A stretch of DNA of 64,000 nucleotides, taken from Halothiobacillus neapolitanus c2. Lineage in GTDB: Bacteria; Pseudomonadota; Gammaproteobacteria; Halothiobacillales; Halothiobacillaceae. The notes under the pieces are model-generated. The model saw only the letters and a program-made list of their open reading frames with translations. It made no database searches and was not told the origin of the DNA. The translations under genes and the position numbers were made by a program. Within the stretch, counting starts at the first letter, position 1. Each line of letters starts with the position of its first letter. Location of the stretch: contig NC_013422.1 in NCBI RefSeq assembly GCF_000024765.1, forward strand, positions 1,693,501 to 1,757,500, given 5' to 3'. This document shows positions 14,301 to 22,774 of this stretch, one piece after another.

Positions 14301-14723
14301 ATGAAAAAATTTATCCTTGTAGCCGCCGTGGCAAGCATGATGACAGGCATCGCGCATGCCGAAGACAAACCCAAGGCAGAAGTGATCGTCAACCCGAACG
14401 TTCAGTTTTTGGGACACACTGTGCCGATGAACGGTTCTGACATTTTCGGCAAAATCAACATCATTCCGGTTGCCGCCGACAAAACCAAATTCATTGCGAA
14501 CTTCAAGGGTAAAAATACTGCCGGCCCACTGACTTTCTCAATCAACCTGGGCCGTTGCCGCGATTCAGCAACCAACAAGGTTAAATTCCCACTGACCAAC
14601 GTGGTTAACGGCAAGTCCGAAACCGTGGTTGACGTGAAAACCGCTACTATCTTCGAAGGCGATGTACTCTCGTACACCCTGAAGTCAGGCGACAAAGTCG
14701 TATCCTGCGGCACTATCCAGTAA
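14301..14723 (+). CDS. Small exported protein of unknown function
   Basis: I do not recognise this 140-residue protein. It begins with a clear Sec signal peptide (MKKFILVAAVASMM..., cleavage after GIAHA), leaving a mature protein of about 120 residues. The mature part looks beta-rich and holds two cysteines, in GRCRDS and VVSCGTIQ, that could form a disulfide. It is likely periplasmic or outer-surface. An AGGGG site precedes the ATG and a strong terminator follows, so it is a single-gene transcript. Confidence 0.75.
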   Translation: MKKFILVAAVASMMTGIAHAEDKPKAEVIVNPNVQFLGHTVPMNGSDIFGKINIIPVAADKTKFIANFKGKNTAGPLTFSINLGRCRDSATNKVKFPLTNVVNGKSETVVDVKTATIFEGDVLSYTLKSGDKVVSCGTIQ

Positions 14724-14740
14724 TTCTGAATGTGCCAACA

Positions 14741-14771
14741 AAGAACCCCGCCATTAAGCGGGGTTTTTTAT
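14741..14771 (+). terminator. Rho-independent terminator after exported protein gene
   Basis: AACCCCGC and GCGGGGTT pair around a six-base loop and are followed by a run of T, 20 bases after the stop codon. Confidence 0.92.
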
Positions 14772-14830
14772 TGGCCATCTTTCGTTGATGTAGATTTTTC
14801 AGACGGCAGAAAGCCGCGAACACCTACCTT

Positions 14831-16378
14831 TTAGTTTCCAGCAATCATCAAAACCTGACCGGGCTTGAGTGGAGTTGACGAATCAAGTCGGTTGGAAGCA
14901 ATCAGGTGTTTCACGGTCGTCGAAAACCGCCGAGCCACATTCCACAAGGTATCTCCCTTCTGAACGACATAGTGCCCCGATGACTCGCCACTTCTTTTCA
15001 CCGGCATGTCGTCCGTACGCAGATGTTCTTGTTTCGCAGCCACGATCAATTTCTGGCCCGGATGAATTGGATCTGTGGCCTTTAGGCCATTGATGCGCTT
15101 CAAGTCGGCAAGATCCATATCAAACCGGTGGGCCAAGCCCCACAATGAATCCCCACTTTGCACCGTATAGAGCTGATCTGCGCCACTGGCCAACAGCTTC
15201 TTGCCGCGGCCGAACGGAACAATGATCGTTTCTCCGGGACGGGCATAGGCCGAACTCAAACGATTAACCTTGAGCAGTTCATCCACGTCACAGCCGTAAC
15301 GGTAAGCCAGCTTATGAAAATTATCGCCTCGGCGAAGGGTATAACGCCCCCAGTTCATGGCCGATTTCTCGGCTTCTTCAAGTGCCGTCGTTGTAAATTG
15401 TGATACCAAACTCTTGGGCACCAGAAGGTTGGTCGTTTCCGGTCCGGTAATCGATTTATCGAAGCCGGGGTTCAGATTAAAAAGCTCGTCATGCGACACC
15501 CCTGTCAGCGAAGCCAGCTTGTTCAGGTTGACCGACTTATTCAACGTGATTTCAGTCACAACAGACTGATTCGGAATGGGATAGGGGTGGAAACCGTATT
15601 TCTGCGGATTGCTGAAAATAATCACCAACGCATAGAGCCGTGCGGGGTAATCAGCCGTCTCTTTGCTGATTCGGGTTAAATCCCAGAAATCGGTTGGCAG
15701 CCCCTTGGATTGGTTGTACGTAATCGCATTTTGTAACGTGCCCTCACCACCGTTGTAGGAGGCGATAACAACGGGCCAATTGTCATTAAACATGACCCGC
15801 AGACGCGTAAAATATTGCATTGCGGCATCAGTCGAAGCCTTGATATCTCGCCTGCCGTCATACCAAACCGTACGCCGCAGACCAAAATGATCCCCCGTGC
15901 TCCGAACAAACTGCCAGATACCCGCTGCGTTGCTAGTTGATACGGCGTCAGGTCGGTACGCACTCTCCACAATGGGCAACAAGGCCAATTCCAGCGGGAG
16001 ATTATTGGCCTGCAAATCCGCCACGATCATATGCAAATAAGGCTTTGCACGTTCAGTGACACGCTCAAGGTAATCAATATGGCTGGAATAAAAGGCCAGT
16101 TGTTGCTGAACACGAGGGTTATTGGGAATCGGCAGGGTGAATCGAGCCGCGATATAGTGCCAGAGGTTGCCATCATTCATCCAGGCCGCCTTTCGCGCAC
16201 TTTGCGCTGGCGTGTTAATGGCGGGCAGAATGCTGTAATCCACATTGTCCGAAGAAGAGCCATCGTCAAAGGCACTGGACGCCACCGGCGCATTACCTGC
16301 TGTTTGCGGTAAATTGGCACAACCACTCAAAGCGAGAAAAGCGGGTAGAACAAGGAGGATGAGAAAACGGAGCAACAT
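14831..16378 (-). CDS. mltD: Membrane-bound lytic murein transglycosylase D with three LysM repeats
   Basis: An outer-membrane lipoprotein that cleaves peptidoglycan glycan strands to 1,6-anhydro products. The start used here gives a short lipoprotein signal ending in LSGC with the lipidated Cys at residue 20. The frame is open to 16450 and none of the alternative ATGs has a clear ribosome site, so the start is uncertain. The transglycosylase domain holds the catalytic Glu in LPIVESAYRP and the AAGIWQF motif. Three LysM domains follow, each starting Y-T-L/V-x-x-G-D. It lies 75 bases downstream of gloB, and the gloB-mltD pair is widely conserved in gammaproteobacteria. Confidence 0.95.
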   Translation of the reverse strand: MLLRFLILLVLPAFLALSGCANLPQTAGNAPVASSAFDDGSSSDNVDYSILPAINTPAQSARKAAWMNDGNLWHYIAARFTLPIPNNPRVQQQLAFYSSHIDYLERVTERAKPYLHMIVADLQANNLPLELALLPIVESAYRPDAVSTSNAAGIWQFVRSTGDHFGLRRTVWYDGRRDIKASTDAAMQYFTRLRVMFNDNWPVVIASYNGGEGTLQNAITYNQSKGLPTDFWDLTRISKETADYPARLYALVIIFSNPQKYGFHPYPIPNQSVVTEITLNKSVNLNKLASLTGVSHDELFNLNPGFDKSITGPETTNLLVPKSLVSQFTTTALEEAEKSAMNWGRYTLRRGDNFHKLAYRYGCDVDELLKVNRLSSAYARPGETIIVPFGRGKKLLASGADQLYTVQSGDSLWGLAHRFDMDLADLKRINGLKATDPIHPGQKLIVAAKQEHLRTDDMPVKRSGESSGHYVVQKGDTLWNVARRFSTTVKHLIASNRLDSSTPLKPGQVLMIAGN

Positions 16379-16453
16379 GCTTCGCTGCGGCCGTTCGGCG
16401 CGATAACCCGCCAACCATTTGCCCATGAAAATCATAGCGGGATGGATCATTAT

Positions 16454-17254
16454 TCAGTGATTCTGTGCGTGACGGGGAAGAAGCGGCAAATCATCAAACT
16501 CATCCTTCCAGCAACGTAGCGTCCAAAAGGCATCTGCATCGCTGAGCGATTCGCTTCGGGCATGTTTCAGAATCGCAGCCCGCAAGGATGGTTCACGAAT
16601 CCGCAGGAACGGGTTGATTTGTTTCTCCAGAGACATCGAGGTTGGCACGCTCGGCAAGCCCGCCGCACGGGCTTCGTTCACTTCGCGAATTCGTTGGATG
16701 ATCGATTCATTGTTTGGTTCGGCGAAGTGCGCAAATCGCAGGCTATCAGCGGTATATTCATGCCCACAATAGATCATCGTAGCGTCCGGCAAGCTCGAAA
16801 GACGATCCAGACTCGCCAACATCTGTTCGGGAGAACCCTCGAACAAACGCCCGCAGCCCGCTGAAAAAAGGGTATCGCCCACAAAGGCGGCCCCGTTAGA
16901 GATCAGGCTGATGTGCCCCAAGGTATGACCGGGTGTATGCCAAGCCTGGAATCGACCAATGTGTGGCAAATCAAAGGTTTCAAGATTGGCCAATGGATGT
17001 GTCACCCAGGTTTTGGCTTCGAGAGCGGGGCCGTAAACCGGCACGGGGAAACGAGCACGCAATCCGGCGACGCCCTGGCAATGATCGGCATGATGATGCG
17101 TCAGCAGAATAGCCTTAAGCGTGAGGTCACGCCGTTCGATTTCTGCCAGAACCGGTGCGGCTTCGCCCGGATCGACCACGGCACACTGCCCTTGATCCCC
17201 TTCGATCAGCCAGACATAGTTATCGGATAGGACGGGAATTGCGTGAATCCGCAC
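16454..17254 (-). CDS. gloB: Hydroxyacylglutathione hydrolase (glyoxalase II)
   Basis: A 266-residue metallo-beta-lactamase-fold enzyme that hydrolyses S-lactoylglutathione to lactate and glutathione in methylglyoxal detoxification. The metal motif is THHHADHCQG near residues 53-62, with further ligand His residues in HTPGHTLGH and CGHEYT. The start is GTG, supported by GGAGG nine bases upstream. It is upstream of mltD in the same direction. Confidence 0.95.
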   Translation of the reverse strand: MRIHAIPVLSDNYVWLIEGDQGQCAVVDPGEAAPVLAEIERRDLTLKAILLTHHHADHCQGVAGLRARFPVPVYGPALEAKTWVTHPLANLETFDLPHIGRFQAWHTPGHTLGHISLISNGAAFVGDTLFSAGCGRLFEGSPEQMLASLDRLSSLPDATMIYCGHEYTADSLRFAHFAEPNNESIIQRIREVNEARAAGLPSVPTSMSLEKQINPFLRIREPSLRAAILKHARSESLSDADAFWTLRCWKDEFDDLPLLPRHAQNH

Positions 17255-17433
17255 AGTATCGTTCCTCCAACGTGCCCCGAAGCCTACAGCGAACGGTCAC
17301 ATCATCGTCATAAAAAACTGGTGACAGTGTACGAATATGACAACGGAGGTCAATCACCGAAACTACGAGTGACGCCATTAAAAGGCATTACTTATCGCTA
17401 GAGGCCATACAGAGGTGAACAAAGAATTGAAAC

Positions 17434-18108
17434 TTAGCGACTCAACCCCTGGAGAATACCCTGAACATCGATCGATTGCGTTGGCAATGCAAGCAAGCTT
17501 GGTTCCGGGGGCTTCTCACTAATAGACTCAAGCCGATAAGCCTGACCGTAGCGCAACACACCCCAACCTTTGCGCACAAATTCGATCATTCGGGCATCCT
17601 GCCCCTTGTTTGCAGCCAGAGCCATATTTTGCAACGCACGCGTCAACTCAACCACTACCGGCGCATGGGATAGCACGACGACATCAGTATGTGATTTTCC
17701 TTGCTGATCGACCCATACCACCCGATATTGCTCGCCTCGAATACCGGCGATGGTTTCCTGATGCCCCATTGCCTCGAATTGGCTGACTGAACTGGCCATT
17801 TTGTTATTGAGCTGGTCGAGAACGCCAGCCCCCTGCCCCAAGGCTTGGGCGAGTTGGTCGGCACTCGCAACCGTGGCGACAACCGACAGGCCGCCGATCT
17901 GAGAGATCGCATACAGTGATCCCTGATGAAGCAGAATTTCTGCAGGTGGATGTGTCAGGTCCATGCGCAGGGCGCGATCATTCAGCCAGACCAGCGGTGT
18001 TTGCTCGACTCGACCATTTTGCTCTGACTGAAGCATGGCTTGGCCCGCTGCCTGAACGGGCGCGGCCAATAAAAAATACAGGCTCAATATGCCAAAAATG
18101 ATTCGCAT
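17434..18108 (-). CDS. Exported protein of unknown function
   Basis: I do not recognise this 224-residue protein. It has a Sec signal peptide (MRIIFGILSLYFLLA..., predicted cleavage after VQA) and an AGGAG ribosome site before the ATG. The mature part is about 205 residues with no cysteines worth noting and no membrane segment. The repeated mention of bound groups (AGIRGEQYRVVWVDQQGKSHT) recalls outer-membrane carrier or DUF4412-like beta folds, but this is weak. It stands 116 bases downstream of rimI on the same strand. Confidence 0.7.
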   Translation of the reverse strand: MRIIFGILSLYFLLAAPVQAAGQAMLQSEQNGRVEQTPLVWLNDRALRMDLTHPPAEILLHQGSLYAISQIGGLSVVATVASADQLAQALGQGAGVLDQLNNKMASSVSQFEAMGHQETIAGIRGEQYRVVWVDQQGKSHTDVVVLSHAPVVVELTRALQNMALAANKGQDARMIEFVRKGWGVLRYGQAYRLESISEKPPEPSLLALPTQSIDVQGILQGLSR

Positions 18109-18224
18109 GACGACTCCTGTTGTAGCCCCTGAGTCCACGCAGAGGCGATGAGATGACATGACTGCACCATGACGCAGTTCACGAAAAAAAGATGTCGCAC
18201 CGAAAGTCCGCAGAAAAATGAGTG

Positions 18225-18719
18225 CTAATCCAGAGTGCGCATCAGTACAAGCGCATCCTCGCGCCCGTCTTTGGCTGGGTAATAGGCTTTTCTGAGACCA
18301 ACCTGCTTAAATCCGTAGGCCGCGTACAACTGCCGCGCCGCAGCATTCTCCTCTCGCACTTCGAGCCAGAGGCTACTGACTTCAGCCTTTCTTGCTTGTT
18401 CGATCATATATTCCAGCAGCAATCGACCAATGCCTCGGCGTTGCCTTTTCGGGTCGACGCACAGATTCAACAGGTGCCATTCATTGAGAATGGGCATCAC
18501 CACACTGAAACCCAGTAATTTTGCCCCATCATACGCGCCATCAAGGTAATAACCCGAGCGAATGCAGTCCTTAAAAACCCGCTCGGACCAAGGGAAGATA
18601 TGCGCCGCCTGCTCAATCCGTTGCACGGCGGGCAGATCTTCTTCATCTAGTGAGAGTATGTGTGCGATGGGTGGGTGCACAGGTGAAACTGCAGGACTCT
18701 GATCGGTTTGCGCATTCAT
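18225..18719 (-). CDS. rimI: Ribosomal protein bS18 alanine N-acetyltransferase RimI
   Basis: A 164-residue GNAT-fold enzyme that acetylates the N-terminal alanine of ribosomal protein S18. The acetyl-CoA loop is RQRRGIGRLL, followed by the conserved NAAARQLYAAYGF and the C-terminal YY region. An N-terminal extension of about 25 residues is longer than in E. coli RimI (148). Its ATG overlaps the stop of holD (ATGA), the same holD-rimI order found in E. coli. Confidence 0.92.
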   Translation of the reverse strand: MNAQTDQSPAVSPVHPPIAHILSLDEEDLPAVQRIEQAAHIFPWSERVFKDCIRSGYYLDGAYDGAKLLGFSVVMPILNEWHLLNLCVDPKRQRRGIGRLLLEYMIEQARKAEVSSLWLEVREENAAARQLYAAYGFKQVGLRKAYYPAKDGREDALVLMRTLD

Positions 18720-19147
18720 GCCTGCGAGCCTACCAGCCAACGCCACAGTGCACGCTTGGCCTGTCCGCTTCGCCTGAGTTCTGCAAGCGACCAGGTCTGC
18801 CCATTCCAATAAACCGAGGGTGGCTGCTCATCCGATGCCGATTGATGGATTTCTGGCTTTCCCGGGGGAAGACAGCGCGAAATGGCCGAAACCAATGCTG
18901 AGAATTCAGCACCGTTTGCAGCGATGAAGCACAACCCTGTGTTCTGGTTTGGCTCACCTACGAACCCTTCCTTATGGGCAATTTCAGGTGAGTACACCAG
19001 AGCAGCCCGCTGTTCCGCGGCTGGCGCATCAGATGGCGCCGTATCCGTTTCTAATAAAGTAACCGATCCGGACAAATGGCCTGGCATTGGCACGCGCAAC
19101 ACCCACTGGTCGATACCCAACCAGTGAAGTGCCGGGATGCTATCCAT
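18716..19147 (-). CDS. holD: DNA polymerase III psi subunit-like protein
   Basis: A 143-residue protein. The N-terminal LHWLGIDQWVLR closely resembles the E. coli HolD start (LQQLGITQWSLR), and the C-terminal RALWRWL resembles its RAALWQQI. Length (137 in E. coli) and position directly before rimI agree. HolD (psi) joins chi to the clamp-loader complex and contacts single-strand binding protein through chi. The middle is divergent, as is normal for this family. It overlaps rimI by four bases and lies 24 bases after leuA. Without the context I would have called it hypothetical; with it the assignment is good but not certain. Confidence 0.78.
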   Translation of the reverse strand: MDSIPALHWLGIDQWVLRVPMPGHLSGSVTLLETDTAPSDAPAAEQRAALVYSPEIAHKEGFVGEPNQNTGLCFIAANGAEFSALVSAISRCLPPGKPEIHQSASDEQPPSVYWNGQTWSLAELRRSGQAKRALWRWLVGSQA

Positions 19148-19171
19148 GCACGCGCCACCGGGACAAAACGT

Positions 19172-20755
19172 TCACACGTCGCCCATTTGAGGGTGCGCGC
19201 GTTCAGCAGGCTTTTGCAGGCGATCAAGCGCATTGAGATAGGCCTTGGCAGATGCAACCACGATATCGGTATCGGCACCTTGCCCCGTTACAATTCGGCC
19301 CGCGCGTTCAAGACGCACATTTACCTCGCCCTGTGCATCGGTACCGCTGGTGATGTTGTTCACGGAGTAAAGTTGCAGATTAGCGCCCGACTGCATCATA
19401 TTCTCGATACAAACAAATGCCGCATCGACTGGCCCCGCACCCTGTGCCGTGGCCGATTTCTCTTCGCCCGCCACAGAAATCACCAAGTTGGCCATTGGCA
19501 CTTCGCCGGTTTCCGAACACACTTTCAGCGAAACAAGTTTGAGCTGCTCGACCTGCTCTTCGTGCACTTCAGAAACAAGCGCCTGAATATCCTCGTCGAA
19601 AATTTCACGCTTCTTGTCGGCCAGATCCTTGAATCGCCGGAAGGCATCGTTCAAGGCTTCTTCGCTGGCCAGATCGATACCGAGCTCGGTCAAACGACTC
19701 CGGAAGGCGTTGCGCCCGGACAACTTGCCCAACGATAGTTTGTTGGTCGTCCAGCCCACGTCTTCTGCACGCATGATTTCATAGGTTTCACGATGCTTGA
19801 GCACACCATCCTGATGAATGCCGGATTCATGGGCAAAAGCGTTCGCGCCCACAATGGCCTTGTTCGGCTGCACGGGATAGCCCGTGATGGTGGAAACCAG
19901 TTTGGAGATTGGCACAATCTGGGTCGCATCAATTCGGGTGTCGAGACCGAACACATCTTGACGTGTACGAACGGCCATCACCACTTCTTCAAGTGCGGCG
20001 TTACCCGCCCGCTCGCCCAAGCCATTGATGGTGCATTCAACCTGACGCGCGCCTGCCAATACGGCAGAAAGCGAGTTGGCGACCGCCATGCCGAGATCGT
20101 TGTGGCAATGCGTGGACCAGATCACGCGATCCGACCCGCGTGTGCGGCGAATCAACTCAGCCATGCGCGCGCCCCATTCGGCTGGCGTGGAGTAACCGAC
20201 AGTATCGGGTACATTCAATGTGGTTGCGCCTGCGTCAATGGCCGCCTCGAAGATACGCACCAGAAAATCGATCTCAGAACGAACCGCATCCTCAGCGGAA
20301 AATTCCACATCGTCGGTGTACGTACGGGCCAGCTTGACCGCTTTAACTGCATGATCGACGACCTCATCCGGCGTCATGCGCAGCTTTTTCTCCATGTGGA
20401 TGGGGCTGGTCGCAATAAAGGTATGAATCCGCTTGCGGGCCGCCGGTGCGATAGCCTCGCCAGCGCGACGCACATCACGCTCGTTGGCACGCGCAAGCGA
20501 ACACACCGTTGAGTTTTCGATGGTTTCGGCGATCGCGCGGATAGCCGCAAAATCACCTTCACTTGCGGCGGCAAAGCCGGCCTCGATGACGTCGACGCCC
20601 AATCGCTCCAGTTGGCGAGCGATACGAAGTTTGTCCTCACGGGTCATTGCGGCGCCAGGGCTCTGCTCCCCATCACGCAAGGTCGTGTCAAAAATAATTA
20701 AAGAGGAATTTTGATTGTTAACCACAGGGGGATTTTCTTTTGGCTGAGTCATCAT
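19172..20755 (-). CDS. leuA: 2-isopropylmalate synthase
   Basis: A 527-residue enzyme that condenses acetyl-CoA with 2-ketoisovalerate in the first committed step of leucine synthesis. The HMGL-like TIM barrel begins with [16 protein letters not shown]. The metal site [12 protein letters not shown] lies in the middle, and the C-terminal regulatory domain (about residues 395-520) binds leucine for feedback inhibition. Two adjacent ATGs begin the protein; the first has GAGGCG eight bases upstream and is used. Upstream, a leucine-rich open frame could act as an attenuation leader. Confidence 0.96.
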   Translation of the reverse strand: MMTQPKENPPVVNNQNSSLIIFDTTLRDGEQSPGAAMTREDKLRIARQLERLGVDVIEAGFAAASEGDFAAIRAIAETIENSTVCSLARANERDVRRAGEAIAPAARKRIHTFIATSPIHMEKKLRMTPDEVVDHAVKAVKLARTYTDDVEFSAEDAVRSEIDFLVRIFEAAIDAGATTLNVPDTVGYSTPAEWGARMAELIRRTRGSDRVIWSTHCHNDLGMAVANSLSAVLAGARQVECTINGLGERAGNAALEEVVMAVRTRQDVFGLDTRIDATQIVPISKLVSTITGYPVQPNKAIVGANAFAHESGIHQDGVLKHRETYEIMRAEDVGWTTNKLSLGKLSGRNAFRSRLTELGIDLASEEALNDAFRRFKDLADKKREIFDEDIQALVSEVHEEQVEQLKLVSLKVCSETGEVPMANLVISVAGEEKSATAQGAGPVDAAFVCIENMMQSGANLQLYSVNNITSGTDAQGEVNVRLERAGRIVTGQGADTDIVVASAKAYLNALDRLQKPAERAHPQMGDV

Positions 20756-20845
20756 GCTATGCGCCTCGATCGTGAACGACTGCACGTTCTGATAGGTATT
20801 AATTTATTGGTTAGATCACGTTTGGCCACGTCTGGCTTGGAAGCG

Positions 20846-20971
20846 TTATTTACTGCCGAACGGCAGTCGCAGATCCAATAGCTTGAGCAGCAGGGCGCCA
20901 GACGCACAAAAACTCCCAGCAGATAAACCGCGAGAAGTCGAAGCGTGTGCAGAAATAGAAACGTTCACCAT
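20846..20971 (-). CDS. Possible leucine-rich leader peptide upstream of leuA
   Basis: On the leuA strand, 90 bases upstream of leuA, an open frame ends in GALLLKLLDLRLPFGSK: seven leucines within ten residues next to the stop. The last codons overlap a GC hairpin (20852-20867, ACTGCCG/CGGCAGT). This is the layout of leucine-operon leader peptides, in which ribosome stalling at leucine codons sets an RNA fold. The start is uncertain (ATG at 20971 or 20974 assumed), and I cannot see a U-rich terminator before leuA, so the mechanism would have to be translational or the call is wrong. Confidence 0.35.
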   Translation of the reverse strand: MVNVSISAHASTSRGLSAGSFCASGALLLKLLDLRLPFGSK

Positions 20972-21170
20972 CATGGCGCAAAAATAGCCCGCAGAAGACA
21001 TAAGGTCAAGCAAGCTGTGTATGTCCACAACCACTCGTTCACGGCCCAGCTTATCTGCACACGTCCCAAGCGCTAGACCACATGGCTCACCCGAGGTGCA
21101 GCGGAACGCAAAAATCCTGCTACAATTTTTCGATGCAAAACTTATACATCAAAGCCATGGTGAGCGTGAC

Positions 21171-22202
21171 ATGAGCAATCCCGATCAACAGCAGCCGGCC
21201 GAGGCGCTTCCAACCGCAAGCACATCGACCGTTGCTATCGATAAAACGTGCCCAGCACCGGATGATCCGGCTTGCCAGGACGGGCTGTTCCCTATTCGAG
21301 CCGTCGCGAACATTACGGGTGTGAACCCTATTACCCTGCGCGCATGGGAGCGTCGTTACAATCTCATTCGCCCCACACGAACGGCAACAGGTCATCGCCT
21401 TTACAGCGCATCCGATATTCAGGAAATTCAGCGGATCATGGCATTGTCCGCACAGGGCATTGGCTTTACGCAGATCGCCCAGATTCTGGCACGCGAATCC
21501 CGCTTGGCCGAAAACTATCAGGCGCCAGCCGATCATTCATTATCGGCAGTACCGGAATCTCGTCCAGAAACCCCTACCGCATCGCCCGGACAGGGCGTAA
21601 GTCTGATCGAAAGCCTGAAGCAAGCCATCATTCATATGGATCCGCTGGCTCTGAGACGAGTCGAGCAACAGGCGATGATGTGGCTACCCCCTGAACAGGT
21701 CATGAACTCGATCCTTATTGAAGCGTACCGACAGCTCGAAGAACGCGACTCTTGGCCGGATCGCGATATGGGCCTGCACTGGTTCGGCCACCATGTCCGT
21801 CAACGTCTTGAGTGGTGGCTACTGCAACACGCAAGGAAACCGTCACCATCCCACCCATTGGTTCTAGTAGACACCACAACAGACCATCGACCACTTGATT
21901 CAAACGAATGCCAACTGATTATGTCCCTAGCGGGGAAATGCACCGTCCAGCTTATCACCGACACTTTATCGGAAACACAGCGCGTCCGACTGGTCAATCG
22001 ATGGCAAGCGCAGCACTGGGTTCGACTACTCAAACCCTCCGAACCTCAGCAGGACTGCACAGGAGACCTACTCTCAGGCTCGACCCGGTTACACTGGTGT
22101 CAAATAATTTCAGATGAGCAGGCTTTCTCCATCGCACCCAATGGCGTATGCCAAGGCGGTATTATTCGTTGCAAGCGGTATCTTCTGGATCAGATCGCTT
22201 AG
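21171..22202 (+). CDS. MerR-type regulator, LitR/PplR-like (light-response class lacking obvious B12 motif)
   Basis: A 343-residue regulator. After a 35-residue polar leader comes a MerR DNA-binding domain: IRAVANITGVNPITLRAWER then YNLIRPTRTATGHRLYSASD. A helical middle domain (about residues 140-220, with WLPPEQVMNSILIEAYRQLE and HWFGHHVRQRLEWW) aligns in layout with the cobalamin-binding half of CarH/LitR. A degenerate Rossmann-like C-terminal part follows; I see no DxHxxG B12 motif. The next gene is a short LOV photoreceptor 60 bases away. In Pseudomonas putida, class II LitR (PplR) proteins are paired with PpSB-LOV proteins to control light-inducible genes, so a similar role is inferred here. 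Confidence 0.8.
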   Translation: MSNPDQQQPAEALPTASTSTVAIDKTCPAPDDPACQDGLFPIRAVANITGVNPITLRAWERRYNLIRPTRTATGHRLYSASDIQEIQRIMALSAQGIGFTQIAQILARESRLAENYQAPADHSLSAVPESRPETPTASPGQGVSLIESLKQAIIHMDPLALRRVEQQAMMWLPPEQVMNSILIEAYRQLEERDSWPDRDMGLHWFGHHVRQRLEWWLLQHARKPSPSHPLVLVDTTTDHRPLDSNECQLIMSLAGKCTVQLITDTLSETQRVRLVNRWQAQHWVRLLKPSEPQQDCTGDLLSGSTRLHWCQIISDEQAFSIAPNGVCQGGIIRCKRYLLDQIA

Positions 22203-22261
22203 TGCCTGTTATGATCAGGTCCGATCGAATCAAATGTTCGCGCGCGAGGTCGCCTCAAGTC

Positions 22262-22717
22262 ATGCTGGATTCAGAGTTACTGCGAAAAGCAGTGGATGCA
22301 TCAAACGACGGAATTGTTATTGCGGAGCAGGAAGGCGACGACAATATTCTGATTTATGCCAACGCTGCCTTCGAACACCTCACCGGCTATTGTCTGGACG
22401 AAATCCTGTATCAAGATTGTCGATTTCTCCAGAGTGATGATCGGGATCAATCAGCACTCTCAGAAATAAAAAAAGCCATCAAGGAAGGTCGATCAGCCCG
22501 CGTCGTGGTTCGCAATTACCGCAAAGATGGCGTCTTATTCTGGAACGAACTCTCAATTACACCGGTTTTCAACGACAAAGATCAGTTGACCTACTTCATT
22601 GGAGTACAACGCGATGTGTCTGAACTGGTTCGGTTGAAAGAAGAAAACATCGCGCTGAAAAGGGAGCTGGCGAAAATCGGCGCCAAATTGTCACAAAATA
22701 GTGTGCCCACAGTTTGA
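22262..22717 (+). CDS. Short LOV blue-light photoreceptor (PpSB1-LOV-like)
   Basis: A 151-residue protein consisting of a single LOV (PAS) domain with short N- and C-terminal helices and no effector domain. The flavin-adduct cysteine is kept in ILYQDCRFLQ (Cys53 with the start chosen here, the same number as in PpSB1-LOV). NYRKDG, FWNELSITPV and the flavin-contacting Gln in YFIGVQRDVSE are also present. The C-terminal stretch LVRLKEENIALKREL is a likely coiled coil for dimerisation. An in-frame ATG at 22211 is an alternative start. It follows the MerR/LitR-like gene by 60 bases and precedes pilB by 57, so light may influence either transcription or pilus genes; the latter is speculation. Confidence 0.92.
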   Translation: MLDSELLRKAVDASNDGIVIAEQEGDDNILIYANAAFEHLTGYCLDEILYQDCRFLQSDDRDQSALSEIKKAIKEGRSARVVVRNYRKDGVLFWNELSITPVFNDKDQLTYFIGVQRDVSELVRLKEENIALKRELAKIGAKLSQNSVPTV

Positions 22718-22774
22718 TTTTGAATATAGTATGTTTCGCTTGCCCTTAAACGGAATTATCGGTCACATCACGTT

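Noticed and set aside
18716-19147. TsaB (tRNA modification) as product of the gene before rimI
   Set aside because: TsaB is often next to rimI but is about 230 residues with an ASKHA fold; this 143-residue protein matches HolD ends instead.
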